Source: Pogona vitticeps | Taxonomy: Eukaryota; Chordata; Lepidosauria; Squamata; Agamidae | Direction of reading: 5' to 3' | Length of the DNA stretch: 64,000 bases | NCBI RefSeq assembly: GCF_051106095.1 | Contig: NC_135787.1 | Location: 159,782,001 to 159,846,000 of the forward strand | Part shown: one piece after another, positions 22,519 through 34,704 of the stretch | Numbering within the stretch: position 1 is the first letter of the stretch | Layout of the letters: every line of letters begins with the position of its first letter | Made by a program: the position numbers and the translations under genes | Notes under the pieces: model-generated | Databases searched by the model: none | Seen by the model: the letters and a program-made list of their open reading frames with translations, nothing else | What the model was told of the DNA's origin: nothing

Positions 22519-23229
22519 ATGAATCTAAGTGATCTCCTCTACCCTGGGAACTCACGTAGACGTCAAGATGTGATCAAACTGCACCAGGAACTGCTTGATG
22601 GAATGCGACTTGATTTTGAGGCTACCAATGACCTGATTGGAACACTGAACGAACATTTGGGAGCCAAGATGATGGCCATTAAAATGAAGGAATGTGGTAC
22701 CGTTAAAGAAAATTGTGACATTATCATCCAAGCCATGAATATTATTCAGCAAGAGATACAGAAGTTTGATAAAGAAATAAAGGAAAGGTTAGAACCAGGG
22801 ATGTACCAAAAGCTTTATGATATCAAACAGCCTGAGCTAGAGAAAATTGCAGTTGTTCAGAGGATGGTCTCCATTATACTTGGGGAGGCTACAGCTTCTG
22901 CTGGTGCAATTATCATGAAATTAATCTGTTCAAACGTTGTAATCATTGCTGTTAACAAGCTAGTGGCTCTGCTTGCTCAGATTGGGGTATCTGTTCTTGG
23001 GGGCATTGCCCTTAGTGTTCTTGGTCTGGGTATTGACATCATTCTTCATGCCATCCTTGGGGCGGTGGAAAAGGAGCATCTTCTAGCATCCATTCAAAGT
23101 TATGAGCAGCATTTAGCTGAATTCAGAGATGCCTCTGAGACCTATCGGTGTGCCATTGCTGAAGTAAATGCATTGGTGAAGGACAAAGCTAAATTAACGG
23201 AATTTGGAAATGTTCCTACCCATCAGTGA
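22519..23229 (+). CDS. SMCO3: Single-pass membrane protein with coiled-coil domains 3
   Basis: 236 aa in one coding exon. The reading frame is open 18 codons upstream, but the ATG at 22519 is chosen because it gives MNLSDLLYPG, matching MALSDFLYPE of human SMCO3, and because an acceptor (TTTCATTAG, with CAG directly after) ends 16-19 nt before it. Similarity to the human protein runs the whole length, for example GTVKENCDIIIQAM (60-73), LGEATASAGA (121-130) and GLGIDIILHAILGAVEK (169-185). Residues 10-110 and 185-225 are predicted helical or coiled-coil. Residues about 115-182 are hydrophobic, with the best membrane span near 152-182. The C-terminus extends slightly past the human one. It is head to head with C12orf60 and upstream of WBP11, as in mammals. 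Molecular role unknown. Confidence 0.95.
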   Translation: MNLSDLLYPGNSRRRQDVIKLHQELLDGMRLDFEATNDLIGTLNEHLGAKMMAIKMKECGTVKENCDIIIQAMNIIQQEIQKFDKEIKERLEPGMYQKLYDIKQPELEKIAVVQRMVSIILGEATASAGAIIMKLICSNVVIIAVNKLVALLAQIGVSVLGGIALSVLGLGIDIILHAILGAVEKEHLLASIQSYEQHLAEFRDASETYRCAIAEVNALVKDKAKLTEFGNVPTHQ

Positions 23230-24725
23230 CATAAATTTCCTTTCCTTTTTTTAGTATGACTATTTCATTTCTGAACTTCAAGATAGAGAACTTAGAGGCA
23301 AATAAAGTGTAAGAAGACACTTGGAGTGAACAGTAAGAACCCATCCATTCTGGGTTTCTACAGACTTGTTAAACAAGCTAATACCTTTACTCTAGCTTAG
23401 TTCCTGCACAAGCAAGATCAAGACACACAAAGAAGAACCATTCTGAACTTCCACAGATTATTTGAACCAGACTAAAAGATATAAGAAGGAGCATCTTTTA
23501 AAAAGTAACTCTTTACAAAGTTTATAAAGAATTATTTGACATACATCCAGAGCTTCACGTAGAAATAGAACTGGGGAGGATGAGGTAGACATAAAAACAG
23601 AGAAAATAAAAATGACAAGACATTTGTGTAATGAGAACAGAAGCTCTCCAAACAGGGACTATGTCAGGGATAGTATCCAGAGGCCATCCCCTCACAGACA
23701 GAGCCAACGAACTCACAACAGAAATCAGCTGAGTGCCAATACCATATGTATTAGTCTCAGAAAACCAGCAAGGTTTCTCCTACTAAAGCTACGCCCCCGA
23801 CCCCCTCTGCTATTCCTTAAAGAGGGCTTCAAATCCTCTTATGCTGCTTGTACAAACACTTTGGAATACAACAAAGAAGACAAAAAGGGAATCTATATTA
23901 TGTTATTATAACCAGTTAGCCATACAGCCTGTTGAAAGCTCGTGTGGCCTATAGGGACAGAAAGGAAAACAAACATTCTGTTAACAGACTATTATAGGGG
24001 TGGCAACAAGAAGACCACAATTACAGTAACCTCCAGCAGATTAGAACTTGAGCCCAGGATGGGAGAAGGGGGAAAAATCTCCCACTTACCTTTGTTGATG
24101 TTGTTTAGTCGTTAAGTTGTGTCTGACTCTTCGTGACCCCACTTACCTACTGTGTAGCAAAACAACGTCAACCACCAGGCACATGGAAGGGCAAAGGAGA
24201 GGAGCTCTCATTTGAACCACCAAGGCAGGCTCCACAAAGCTCCCTAACATGGGTACAAAAGCAAACAAGAAACAGATATGTTATGGGGCATTTGTCCTCA
24301 GCCACAAAAGCTACTCAACAGAAAAGCCTGTTGTCATGTGCCATCAAGTTGTTTCCAATGTACAGTATTTCAGCCCTACAAATTAGTGCCCTCCAAAAAG
24401 TCCTAACATTAATGGCTCTTGCAAAGTAATAGAAGGGTTTAGCCACATTTTGCATGCAGAAGATCCCAGAGGATGAGATAAATATTTTTTTTCCTGTAAT
24501 GGCCACCTCTTCATTCCTTTAGCTGGTCTGAAGATGAAACACCTATCTTCAATGGTGAAACAGCTTTTTGTGCTGCTGCTTTCAGTTGGGCACCAGTATA
24601 TTTTTTCATGAGGCTGGTTCTGTGGGCAGAGCAGGGCCTCTAATAACTTCATAAACCCTCAGCTAGCAAAACTAGGATATAATATTGTGCTCTTATTAAA
24701 CAAGCTAAATGTCCTTTCTAGCTAA
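23230..24725. other. Downstream of SMCO3: likely 3' UTR, then repeats
   Basis: AATAAA occurs about 70 nt after the SMCO3 stop (GGCAAATAAAGTG near 23300), a likely polyadenylation signal. A BovB-like 3' end fragment, GTTGTTTAGTCGTTAAGTTGTGTCTGACTCTTCGTGACC, lies near 24100-24140 (-). A SINE-like fragment follows at 24325-24430. Confidence 0.6.
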
Positions 24726-24951
24726 CAATAATAATCATGTGCTGTCAAGTCAAATCTTCAACCTTTTAAGGGTTTTTCTAGGTACAGAACACTCAGAAGT
24801 GGTTTCCTTTCTTCTGGGGTCAACGTGTGACTGTGCCGCTTGCCCAAGGCCATATAGGCTGATTCTACTCATAGGAGGCACAGTGGGGAATTGAACTCCA
24901 AACCTCTAGTTCCACAGCTGGATAGCTAAACTACGGAGCTATCCGGACAGC
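24726..24951 (-). mobile_element. Sauria-type SINE
   Basis: Reads GTGCTGTCAAGTCAAATC, GCTTGCCCAAGGCC, GGAGGCACAGTGGGGAATTGAACTCC and ends CGGAGCTATCCGGACAGC, the inverted tRNA-like head. Other copies lie at 34705, 42252 and 60453. Confidence 0.8.
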
Positions 24952-24959
24952 TTCTTTGT

Positions 24960-27900
24960 CTCTAAAGACACACTAAACTTTAACTATAATGATAGCTCTC
25001 TTTCATGGAATAAATGTTTTGTTTGCTTGCTGTGAGTGTTGTGCAGAATCATTTGTGTGCAAAAGTGACAATGCATATTAACACTCAAATTCCATATGTT
25101 TATGCCAGAATATTTACACTGCATTAAATCCTATTGAAATTAGTTGCAGAGGCGTTAACTATAAAATGTGTGGATGCACACAAAGTACGCTGAAGAATTA
25201 CCATACAAGATGAATGGGAGGCCAGTGCTTCCCTTCTGTTGTTGCTGTTGACAAGTACCTCAGCAGATTTGCCCTGAAAACGTGTGAGTAGTGCCACTAA
25301 ATAATCTAAAACTAATAAATAGTATGCCACTAAACTAAGGATAAAACTTAAATTGAATTAAAAGCATCTCACAGCTGTTTATTAGAGACTACTTTGTGAA
25401 AAGTTTTTTTAAAGAGCTTTCGGAAAATATCCAGCCTCTGACTTTGGTAAGTCTTCAGGCAACAGGAGATATGTTGCTAGGGGAAGCTGATAAGAGTGGG
25501 AGAACTGAAGTCATTTCACACATTTTTATCATCAGCATATTGTTATAGTAGGGGGGAGTCTCCACTGTGCCTCCTGAGAGGAGGCCCAGTTAAGAACACC
25601 CAGACTGCATCGGGCTGATGGAATCACATTCTGTGCTGCCTGTGCAGCCCTGGGCCAAAGGCATGGTTCCAGAACAATACCAGAAGGTGGGAAATTAGTT
25701 ATCAGTACTTTATAAATGGCGCAATTATTTGTTTATTTATTCAAAATATTTCTACCCTGCCTTTCTCCTTAAAAAGGACCCAAAGCAGGTTACAACACTG
25801 AAAGGTGATATTTAAAAGTTGAAAGCTGAAAACAGTAAGTATACAGGGGTGGTTGACATCATTAAAAGAGAATATTTAAAACTACAAACAATGAATAAGG
25901 GGTTATCTTATATCTTTAACATGTAATATTAAGGCAAAGATCAATAAGTACACAGAAATTTTTAAAAAGTCACTCTGAGAAATGAAAAACAAAAAAAAAA
26001 ATGGAAGATGCAAGTAGTACTAAAAACCCTACAAGGGTTGCCACAGGTAAAAAAACCCCCACAAAACTTAAAGGTACACCATCATTAATTTCCAGCTTAA
26101 AACAAATCCTAAATTGATTGATTGATTGATTGATTGTATTTATATCCTGCCTATCTGGTCAAACGACCACTCTAGTACAGAGCTCAACTCTGGAAGAAGA
26201 CAGACACGCAAAGACATTACAGAATTAATACGTATTAGAAACCAATACATACATATTATTTAATCCTTTTAAAATGTGAATATGTCAGTGTATTAACACA
26301 AGGCTTATTCACGTTGACCATCAGAATTACACATTGTAAAACAAAACTATTTAAAAGGGAAGATCTTGGAACAGAATTTATACAATACTAAATGTGAGCC
26401 TTTTGTATCTATTATGATGAATTATGTGTCCCAGATTCTTTCTTGCTAATATGCTGTAATTTACTTAATTTTAGTTCAGGTAATAAAAACATACTTTAAT
26501 AAACAACAAACAACTCTCTTACCTTGTGTTTTCTTAATTATTCCATCTGCACATGTTCCATTCCGAATCAGCCTGGGATCAAATAACAGAATAGTGTTAC
26601 TTTCTTAAAATTGTTCCTAGATTTACTTATGATCCCAGAAACATAAATAAGGCCACATGCCAAGGGCTGCTTTGTTATTCCAGGAATAGTCAGACTCCAT
26701 TCTATTAGTTCTCAATTATAGCTTTAGTTCACATGCTCTAGGATCTAGAAGAATTGTGTACATGGGTGAAAGCTTTCTCATGTACATGGGGGCATCCACA
26801 CACATTCTTGTACACAGAAAGAGTTTATACATTTAACTAACATTCTAGAGAGGGAAAATGGTCCTGATCATATTAAGAGCTATACACCCTTTCAAACTGT
26901 GAAAGAAACATCAGCACCAGGACTGGGCATAAGTCCCCTGATTCAATTCCGCCGTCAGTTTGGGCTTGTGAACAGATTCTGATTGGCGTCATTTTTGCTC
27001 CGTCCAGCTTCGCTTGTGCCCCTGATTCAATTTGATGTGTAAGCTTCCCGGTGACTTACATTGGAACCAAAATGGCTGTAACTTTTTCAGTTTCACACTG
27101 AAATGCATGAAATTTGAATACATGATTGATCATGAAAAGGGGGAGTAAGCCTGCCAAATTTAAGACAGACAGCTTGAGGGTTTGCATCTTTGAAATTTGC
27201 TTTTAAAAAAGAGAAGAACAAATAGGCTGAAGTGATTTACGCTCCATCCAATTTGATTTATGCTCTGGACACAAAACAGTTTGTAAATTCACTTTTCTTT
27301 GGAGCCAGATTTAGTCATAATACCCAATCCATATCTTGTACAAATCAATTAGTCCAAAGTACTGTAAGCCAACTGATTAACTCAGCATTTGTCCATATCT
27401 GATGCATAACCCTAATGAGAACTAACTGCTCCTTCCCCCCCCCCTTGGTCTTTTCTATACTTTCTATACTTCTTTCTCAGCCTTCCTTGGCGTCTTTCTA
27501 CCCATTTTGTCTTGTGACCACTGACAAGTGTATTTCAGTGGGTGTGAAGGAGACATGTATGTATCAGCACACTGAGCTATGTGTGCATTCATAAGACGCT
27601 CATTGGTCTAAAACACTTCTGCATAGGATTAAAGGTCAATGAAATACAAGTTCCTAATAAGAATACAAGTAAAATAGAAACACAGAAATCCCCAAGCAAA
27701 CTTGCCATTCAACTTATTACGGTTCCTCAGAAAGAGAAGATGAAACGGAAGGAAAAGTCTAGTGGAGGAGAACTGGGCAGGAGACAGCTCATCTTGGTGT
27801 AATGTTATCAGTGGCTTTCACAGATGGTGACCTCATAGAGGCCTGTGAGGTGGGTTAGCTTGTCCTGCATGATACAAAAAAAAGACAATGATCTCATAGG

Positions 27901-28220
27901 TATGATCAGGGGAGCTAGACAAGATAACATACACGATTAAAAGGAAGCCAATTGAGTTATGTGCAACTTTGGTCTGTTTTTTAGGCTGTATAAATGCAAT
28001 GCTCATAACTTTTTCTTTGCCCAGTTTTTATTGCTATCAGATTGCACTATTTCAACACAAGACATAGAAAGACCATTTTTTTAGGAGATTAAAATCATTA
28101 GTTATTAAAATGTATTAGTTTTTTGTATCTGTCTATTGAAGCTGCTAAAGAGAAAGCTAATTATTCTCAATGGCCAAAATTTTATTGTTTAGCACAGTAA
28201 GTTGCACTAGAGTAGAAACA
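24960..28220. other. Intergenic, no gene seen
   Basis: AT-rich. Holds minus-strand LINE-tail fragments ('ATTTCTACCCTGCCTTTCTCC' at 25725-25800; 'TTTATATCCTGCC' at 26137) and a (GATT)n run at 26112-26136. The ORFs present are short and unrelated. Confidence 0.45.
26112..26136. repeat. (GATT)n microsatellite at a LINE tail
   Basis: Six GATT units directly before TGTATTTATATCCTGCC, the inverted 3' end of an L2-type element. Confidence 0.85.
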
Positions 28221-28221
28221 T

Positions 28222-28640
28222 AGAATCCTAGAATAATGGAGTTTGAAGGCACCTACAACGCCTTTGAGCTCAATGCAGGAATCCAAGTTTAAGTAGATCT
28301 GACAGACGGTTATCTAACTTTCTCTTGAATGTCTCCAGCATTGTCACACTCCTCTAACAGGAAGTTTTTCTTGATATTCGGTCACAATCTGACCTCCTAT
28401 AACTTGAGCTAATTATTGTGTGTCCTGCACTTTGAAATGACTGAGAACAAATCCTGTCGTTCCTCTGTATGACAACCTTTCAAATATTTCAAGTGTTCTA
28501 TCATATTTTCCCTAAGTCTTTTCTTCTCAAGGCTAAACATGCCCAGTTCTTTCAGTCTTTTCTCAGAGGGCTTGGTTTCTAGTCCCCTGATTATCTTTAC
28601 TGCCCTCCTCTGCATGTATTTGTTTCTCTGTATGCTTCTT
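28222..28640 (-). mobile_element. CR1-type LINE, 3' end
   Basis: Minus-strand reading MQRRAVKIIRGLETKPSEKR then ELGMFSLEKKRLRENMIEHL and a decayed continuation: the CR1 C-terminal reverse transcriptase motif. The 3' end reaches ATAGAATCCTAGAATAATGGAG near 28225, as in avian and reptile CR1. Confidence 0.85.
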
Positions 28641-28654
28641 AAAGTGCTGTGTAC

Positions 28655-28860
28655 AGAGTAGCTCCACTGAATAAGTGGGGATTTGGTGAGTCACCCCCTT
28701 TGTAAATTGCATTGATTCAAACGAGTCTATTTTAGTTCCGCTTTAGCATAGTAACTCACAACTAGAGTAGGCCCATTTGTCAGTGTAACTTAGGGAGGAG
28801 TTGACTCATCAAATCCCAAATGATTGAATTGGCCTACTCTAGTGCTACTGACTATGCTAA
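28655..28860. repeat. Palindromic dispersed repeat
   Basis: ACTAGAGTAGGCCCATTTG near 28762 and TGGCCTACTCTAGTGCTA near 28832 form inverted blocks around a 'gagttgactcatc' centre. Related pieces: 21695, 39760, 55690, 58215. Confidence 0.6.
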
Positions 28861-28957
28861 TATCTCTTTTAATGAAAAAGACATATATTTCTCATGAGTA
28901 AAGAGTTCATGTTAATGCTTTTTACCTAATTGGTATCACACTTATTAGCATTCGTAG

Positions 28958-29050
28958 AGCCACTCTGGTATAATGGATAAAGTGACAGACTAGGACTTAG
29001 GAGACCAGGGGTTCAAATCCCTGCTCAGCCAAAGAAACTCTACCACTAGG
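28958..29050 (+). mobile_element. tRNA-derived SINE head
   Basis: CTCTGGTATAATGGATAAAG as A-box region and GGGGTTCAAATCCC as B box, in pol III spacing. The missing acceptor stem and the copies elsewhere make this a SINE, not a tRNA gene. Confidence 0.75.
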
Positions 29051-29059
29051 TAATATAAG

Positions 29060-29718
29060 TTTGGTTTAATCTGACCCAAATTGACTAAACCTAGTGAGTT
29101 TACCACATTATCACCCCAATTCTCAGAGGGAGGACTCAGCTTTTCTATGCCCCCCACAAATACTCAGCCAAGCAGAAATATATCTGTTTCAAACAAAGGC
29201 CAAATTGAGAGGTGTGTGTATCCACATGGCCTGTGCTTATTTGTTTGGAGAACTGGATTGTTATACTTGATCTACAGCTAAACTGTAACCATAAAACAGC
29301 AACCAGACTCCTGACTTACATCTAAGACAGCCATGCCTGGCAAAATTTATCTTGCCAAGAACTTTTGGATTTTACATTTAAGAGCAACTTTCCTGGCAAA
29401 ATCCATCTTGCCATGAACATTTGGACTTTAACTCCTTCACACTGGTACAAACCCAATGAAGTGTTTTAATCGACGAAAACTTGTGTATTCTATCATGGTT
29501 TTTTAGTGGTCTGTAAATGTATCACCTATTTTTGCATTTGGATTTTATTTTGTTTGGACCACATGGCTACCCTTTATTTCTACTGGGGTATATGTGTGGT
29601 AATGGTAAAAACTATTTCTTGAGTATCTCCCATACCATGAACCCCTTATTAGAGTTGCAATAAATTGGATGCAACTTGGTAGCGCCTAGCATAGCCTAGC
29701 CTAGCCTAATTTAACTTT
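29060..29718. other. Intergenic, no gene seen
   Basis: No supported exon. A short CCTAG tandem run (29687-29712) abuts the LTR-type fossil. Confidence 0.45.
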
Positions 29719-29719
29719 A

Positions 29720-31040
29720 CTGGGGCTCTTCAGGAACCCCGCACGGACTGGACTGCCTGTGTGTTTTGCGGGCAGGGGGAGTACAGATTCCTGCCCCAAA
29801 CGACCCTTCCCCTGCCCAAGCACTGGCGCCATTAGCAGGGCGGGGAGGCAATGGAGTTCTCTTCTCTTTCTGGCAGTTAAGTGGGCTATGCAGACGCTGA
29901 GATACTATTTGTTAGGAGCTCCTTTTACGCTAGTCACGGACCATGCCCCTCTTCAATGGCTGAACCAAATGAAAGACACTAATCCGCAGTTAACTAGGTG
30001 GTACCTTAGTCTACAACCTTATTCCTTTCAGGTACAGTACAAGAAAGGCGCAGCCCATTCTAATGCACACTATTTCTCTCGGCAGGAAAGAGAGGAGAGT
30101 GAGATGGAAGAGAGGACGGTCCACTTGGAAGGGGGGGCGTGTGAAGGAGGAAAGAGGAGTGCGCCGTCCTCCGTGGAAAGTCATACTGTGGAAGAGGCCG
30201 AATGTGCAGTAGGAATACTAATTGACATTGAGCAGACGGAAGTAGTGTCTGAAAAACCAACGGAGGTGTGCCTTGTGGAGGAAGGAGGGGAGGAGCTAGA
30301 TTTAATAGTTTGGGAGGAGATAAAAGGAGGAGAAAATGTGCGGGCTTTTAGAATCTGCACAGATGCAAACCCAGAGAGGAACAAGAATCGAGGGGTCCAG
30401 ACTGAACCCATGCTCGGATTTGAGACTCCAGTAGGAGTTGCGGCCGGTTTTCCCAATCTGGCTACGGGAGGAGGTTTGTTGCCAGATCCGAACTTTCCCA
30501 GGGGGTCGGAAAAGTCTTGTGAGCCTTTGGAATGGCTGGTAACAGTACACCATCACAATTATCCTGGTGGGAGGAGGGTAATACGCCCTGGACCCGAATA
30601 CCAGAAGAAGCCCCTGGAGGGAGACTGGGCGAGGCACCCTTGTTGCGGAACGGTTTGTGCCGTTCGGAGTGCCCCCCTCCGCCCAATGACCGATCGAGAG
30701 AGGTTCGGACCGGCCCCTTACTAGGTGATCAAGAAATACCCTCTGATGTGCGCGCGAAGAGGTACCATTTGTTAGATGACCGTATGTTACAGGATCCGTT
30801 TGATCCGAAGGAACTAAGTTTTGTAAAGAATAAACTTTCTAATGTTGGATTTTATGAAGAGCCTCCGACTCTTTTTCCCGCCTTCACCACCAGTGCCCCC
30901 CCCCCCCGGCTAGAGAAGAACTTCCTTACACCCCATCTTTCTTTTTTAGTCCTGGATGCATATTTCACTCTCTCAGCTGCTCCTCTCTTATTTTTATATC
31001 TTCAGAAGAAAGGGTGCCCCCCCCCATGGTTGAACTGACT
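29720..31040 (+). mobile_element. Ty3/Gypsy-like retrotransposon fossil (pol fragment)
   Basis: The part at about 29870-30090 encodes the end of the RNase H domain of a Ty3/Gypsy-type pol. Typical words are LRYYLLGAPFTLVTDHAPL and the tether-region WLNQMKDTNPQLTRWYLSLQ. The stretch to about 31040 has the same higher GC content and probably belongs to the element, but its identity is not proven. No long terminal repeats and no gag were found. The copy is a broken, 5'-truncated fragment. Its age cannot be set without paired ends, though the still readable RNase H part suggests it is not among the oldest repeats here. Confidence 0.75.
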
Positions 31041-33114
31041 GCTTTCTTCGCAGAAGAGGTTCATTGACTCCCATCAGCAGTTAAACGGGAACATATATTC
31101 TCTGATATCACTGCAGCTTAACAGAAGTTTGAGAGATGTATATATATTTAGCAGGCAGCCACTGAGCAAACACACACTTTACACAAAAGCACCTCACTAC
31201 AATTACTGATTAATAAGAAGTCTACTTCACAAAGGTCAAGAGTAAAAATTTCAGTTAATTGTAGTGAATTTGAAGTATTTGATTTACAAAACTTTTTCTG
31301 ATGGATGCTGTTATGTCTAGTACAGCATTTAGGTATAGTTAATATATGAATCAGACTTTATCTCATGTTTTTAAGGATTCTATTACTTTTAGTTGAGTGC
31401 TTCAGCAATGTTTACATCCAGAGCTTATTTTACATCCAGTTTTATCACCTTCTAACTGCAGAGCTGCTCATCATCTCTGTTTGTGCCCTGAATTCTATTA
31501 ACTAAAAGGGAACATTTTTATTTACCATTCGTAAGCTTAAATCCTGCTTTTTTTGTTATGTATTGTAGAAGGAAGGTAAAAAGCATAGCAATGCACTCAC
31601 TTCCAGCTGGCAATTAATGAGTCCCCACTAGGATTCTCAAGTGCTCACCAAGCTGGTGTATGCATGTACCATCAAAAATTGTAGCAGTGGCTCATTAATT
31701 GCCAACTAGAATTAAGTGAATGTTATGTCTTTTGTTTCTACCTGCAGTATAAAGCAACAAGACTTCACCTACAACTGTGTAAATTTCTACCAAGATGGGC
31801 CACCTGTGGCCCATCAGATGCTGCTAGACGGCACATTCCATCAGTCCCAGCTAAACAGTGATGGACCAGGGATAATGGGAGTCTACATCTGGAAGGCCAT
31901 AGATTCTCCAATCTTGAGTCTGCTCTGTCTCTTCTTATTTATTTGCTTGATTAGTGTATATCTTCTGTCTCTTGTAGCTACAGTGGTTGAGCTCTTGACT
32001 TGCTGCTTAATCACATTTCTTTGTAAACCCACCAAAGGTTGCTTTTCCTGTAATTGCTATATTTATAAATTTAATTTAAAATGTAAAATTTATAAATATA
32101 AATGCACCTTTCATCTAAGCATGCTTAAATATAATTTTAAGTCTATTTTAATTCATGTTTGTGTTATAGATTTATTCAGAATATTTTATTGTCCTTAATC
32201 TATGATTTCATTAATCTGTTTCACTGCTGAATTATGTCATTTAAAAAAAAGATTTCTGTGGCAGTCTGCACTTTGTAAACTCTGCTAGCAGCAAGGCATG
32301 CAAGCTATAAAGTACCTCAGTGTCTCAGTGTAGAAAGAAAAGGTGAAATAAAGTGTTATTCATTGTCAATGTATTCGCAAAGGATGTATTATTCAGGTCT
32401 TTAAAAATGCAGCAATTTATTTAAATGGCTCACAAATGGACACCACTGCTCACCCATTCCTCATATTTTTGGGGGGAGGGCGCAATTTACGTTTGAGGAA
32501 AAGATGCCTATCCCCTCTGTATTGGTAGTTCTCTGTTTATCTTTTTGCAAATTCTAAACAGGGAATTGTTTGCTTTGGATTTCCTACACCAAACCTTGCA
32601 CAGATGGCAATGAGTCTCATCATTACATTTTACTCTCAAACCCACAGCTCCATTCAGTTGCATGCAGAAGCCTCGTATTCTATTTATAATTATTGATTTA
32701 ACTAAAATATTTATATGCTGCCTTTCTCCTAAATGATACAAGACGATTACAGTATTAAAACAAAGTTCAAAGCCAAATAATAAATTGTACCAATATTTTA
32801 AAAAGCATGAAACAAATAGCATATTAAAACTCTTTAATATGAGCAAGGTTAAAAATACAGTACAAGTAAAAACAGACTAAAACGATCCCTTTAAAATATC
32901 CCCTTGGTCGTCCTTTTATGCAGATAAGTGCTGAAATTAGGATTGAAATCCCCATTTCACTATGCTGCTCTCAGGAAAGTAATAGAAAATGTATTTGTTC
33001 CACGACATAAGATCATGGGACAGCCATAATGCTGAAAGAGCATTAACTAATTTCTCCATTTGGTTTTATTTGAGATATCATGCGGGCAACACACCATCAT
33101 AGCACCGCTTCTGT
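31041..33114. other. Intergenic, no gene seen
   Basis: AT-rich. Contains a MITE-like fragment at 31797-31905 (CAGATGCTGCTAGACGGCAC with an inverted CTACATCTGGAAGGCC). A LINE-tail piece lies near 32695 (ATTTATATGCTGCCTTTCTCC). Confidence 0.45.
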
Positions 33115-33365
33115 TGCTGTTACGTGCCGTCAAGTCACTTTACGACAAGAATTAGTACGAATTTTAATAAGAATTCAGGACACAGACCTTATAGTGACTT
33201 TTATTTATTTATTTAATTTATTTATTTAACTTATATGCCGCCCACACTACCCGAAGGACTTTATCAATTAGTGGTCTCCAAAAGATCCTATGAATGATTA
33301 ACACTCCTGATCAAGGATTTGTAACCTTGTGACTTGCAAAAGATGAGCCAAACCGTTCACTACAG
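33115..33365 (-). mobile_element. Sauria-type SINE with inserted LINE tail
   Basis: TTACGTGCCGTCAAGTCACTT at the left and a degenerate inverted head near 33340-33365. A TTTATTTATTTA...TATGCCGCCC tail of an L2-type element (33199-33262, minus) is embedded in it. Confidence 0.55.
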
Positions 33366-33419
33366 CACCTCAACGTTTGAAAGATTCATAACTGGTCTTA
33401 AAATCCTGAATTTCTCTGT

Positions 33420-33800
33420 TTCACTTGGTTACGCGCTACACCTCCCGCCGGCGGCGGCGCAACCGGCAAATTCGAGAATCTAACAGGGTTATTCAAACGA
33501 AGTCTATTGAGCCAAAGGGCGGCTCTTTTACCGGAAGTTCAGGCTGTGCGCCGCTCTAGGCTTCCCTTTGCGTGGTCGCGCGGCTTTTCAAGATGGCGGC
33601 GAAGGCGAGCTTTTTCGGAAGCGGGTTTTGCCGGGCCTTTTTCTCTTTTTGGGAAGAGTGAGGGCGCCCGGGGACTTTCCCTCCCGCACCGCCGACTGGA
33701 GCGCCTCTCGTGAGGCTTTTACCACGACATTTATCCGGGTCACCGTCCTCGCAGAACGCGCCCGGCCTTGGGATCAGGTAACGAAAGGGCAAGGTGGGAA
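33420..33800 (+). promoter_or_regulatory. CpG-island promoter of WBP11, probably bidirectional
   Basis: CpG-rich block with no TATA box. ACCGGAAGT at 33530-33538 is an ETS/GABP site, and AAGATGGCGGC at 33590-33600 is a YY1 site of the type placed just after transcription starts in housekeeping genes. Exon 1 of WBP11 is non-coding and ends at 33777 (GATCAG before GTAACG). In human, WBP11 and C12orf60 start from neighbouring divergent promoters, so the minus-strand start of C12orf60 may be here too; that is inference. Confidence 0.75.
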
Positions 33801-34022
33801 GCCTTCTGTGACGGAAAGTAGACGCTTGTAGGGCTATGGAAGAGGCCTTCAAAACGTTGGTTACCTTTGTGCCCCTCCTCTCCTTTAATATGTCCAAGGT
33901 GGCATAGATGGCTGCCTTCGTTGAATCCTGTATGGCTGATAAAAGTAAATCGCATCACTCTGGTGCCGCTCTTTTATCTTTCTAAACTGCCACCATTTCC
34001 CTTCAGAAATATAAAAATATTG

Positions 34023-34150
34023 TACATTTATTTATTTATTTTATTTATTTATTGCATTTATATGCCGCCCATCTAGACATGGTCTACTCTGGGTGGCTCA
34101 CAACATACAAATAGCAAACAATTTAAAATATACACAATTTACATAGATAA
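34023..34150 (-). mobile_element. L2-type LINE 3' tail
   Basis: TTTATTTATTTATTGCATTTATATGCCGCCCATCTAG followed by CTGGGTGGCTCACAACA: the inverted ending of an L2-type element, in WBP11 intron 1. Confidence 0.65.
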
Positions 34151-34704
34151 AAAAAGGAAAAAAATATATAATCAAAGAACTTACAATTGTCTGATTGCAC
34201 CCCAAGTCTTCTGATTTCTTGGCTGCAGTCTCCATTTGGACTAATGACCGAATCAAGGTGCAAAAAAATCCTTTAACAATCTCAGTATCTTTACTGCCAA
34301 TGTTAAAGCTATGTCATTCTACTTGCCATATAGCCTGTAACTAATAATGGAGATCAGATCAGGCAGAGAGGAAATGAAGCACAGGCTTTGATAGTGTCGA
34401 TATCTAGAAACAACAGAACTGCATCAGTCCTATCCTCAGTTAGATAAATCTTTCCTAGTTCAGTCTAATTCATCCATAATTGGGGGAAGAAAGTCTCACT
34501 GTAATTAATGGGCCTAGTTCATAAAGCAGAGTTTTCTCTTTAAGGTATGAAGGAGTGGAGCTTATTTTTTACATCTACTTAACATGGAAGTTAAGGTACT
34601 AATGTACTTAACTGATATGCAGAAAAGTGCATCAATATGCTCACATTTTGATATACAACCATACTACAGGAAAAAAATTCTAGGCGAAGAACACTTAAAA
34701 TTCC

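Noticed and set aside
28958-29050. tRNA gene
   Set aside because: A and B boxes are present but the cloverleaf stems do not close, and diverged copies with tails occur elsewhere in the window; it is a SINE.
31716-32198. 160-codon frame with a hydrophobic middle
   Set aside because: It starts inside a MITE-like repeat and continues into AT-rich DNA whose Leu/Ile/Tyr/Lys bias mimics a membrane protein; no homology or splice context.
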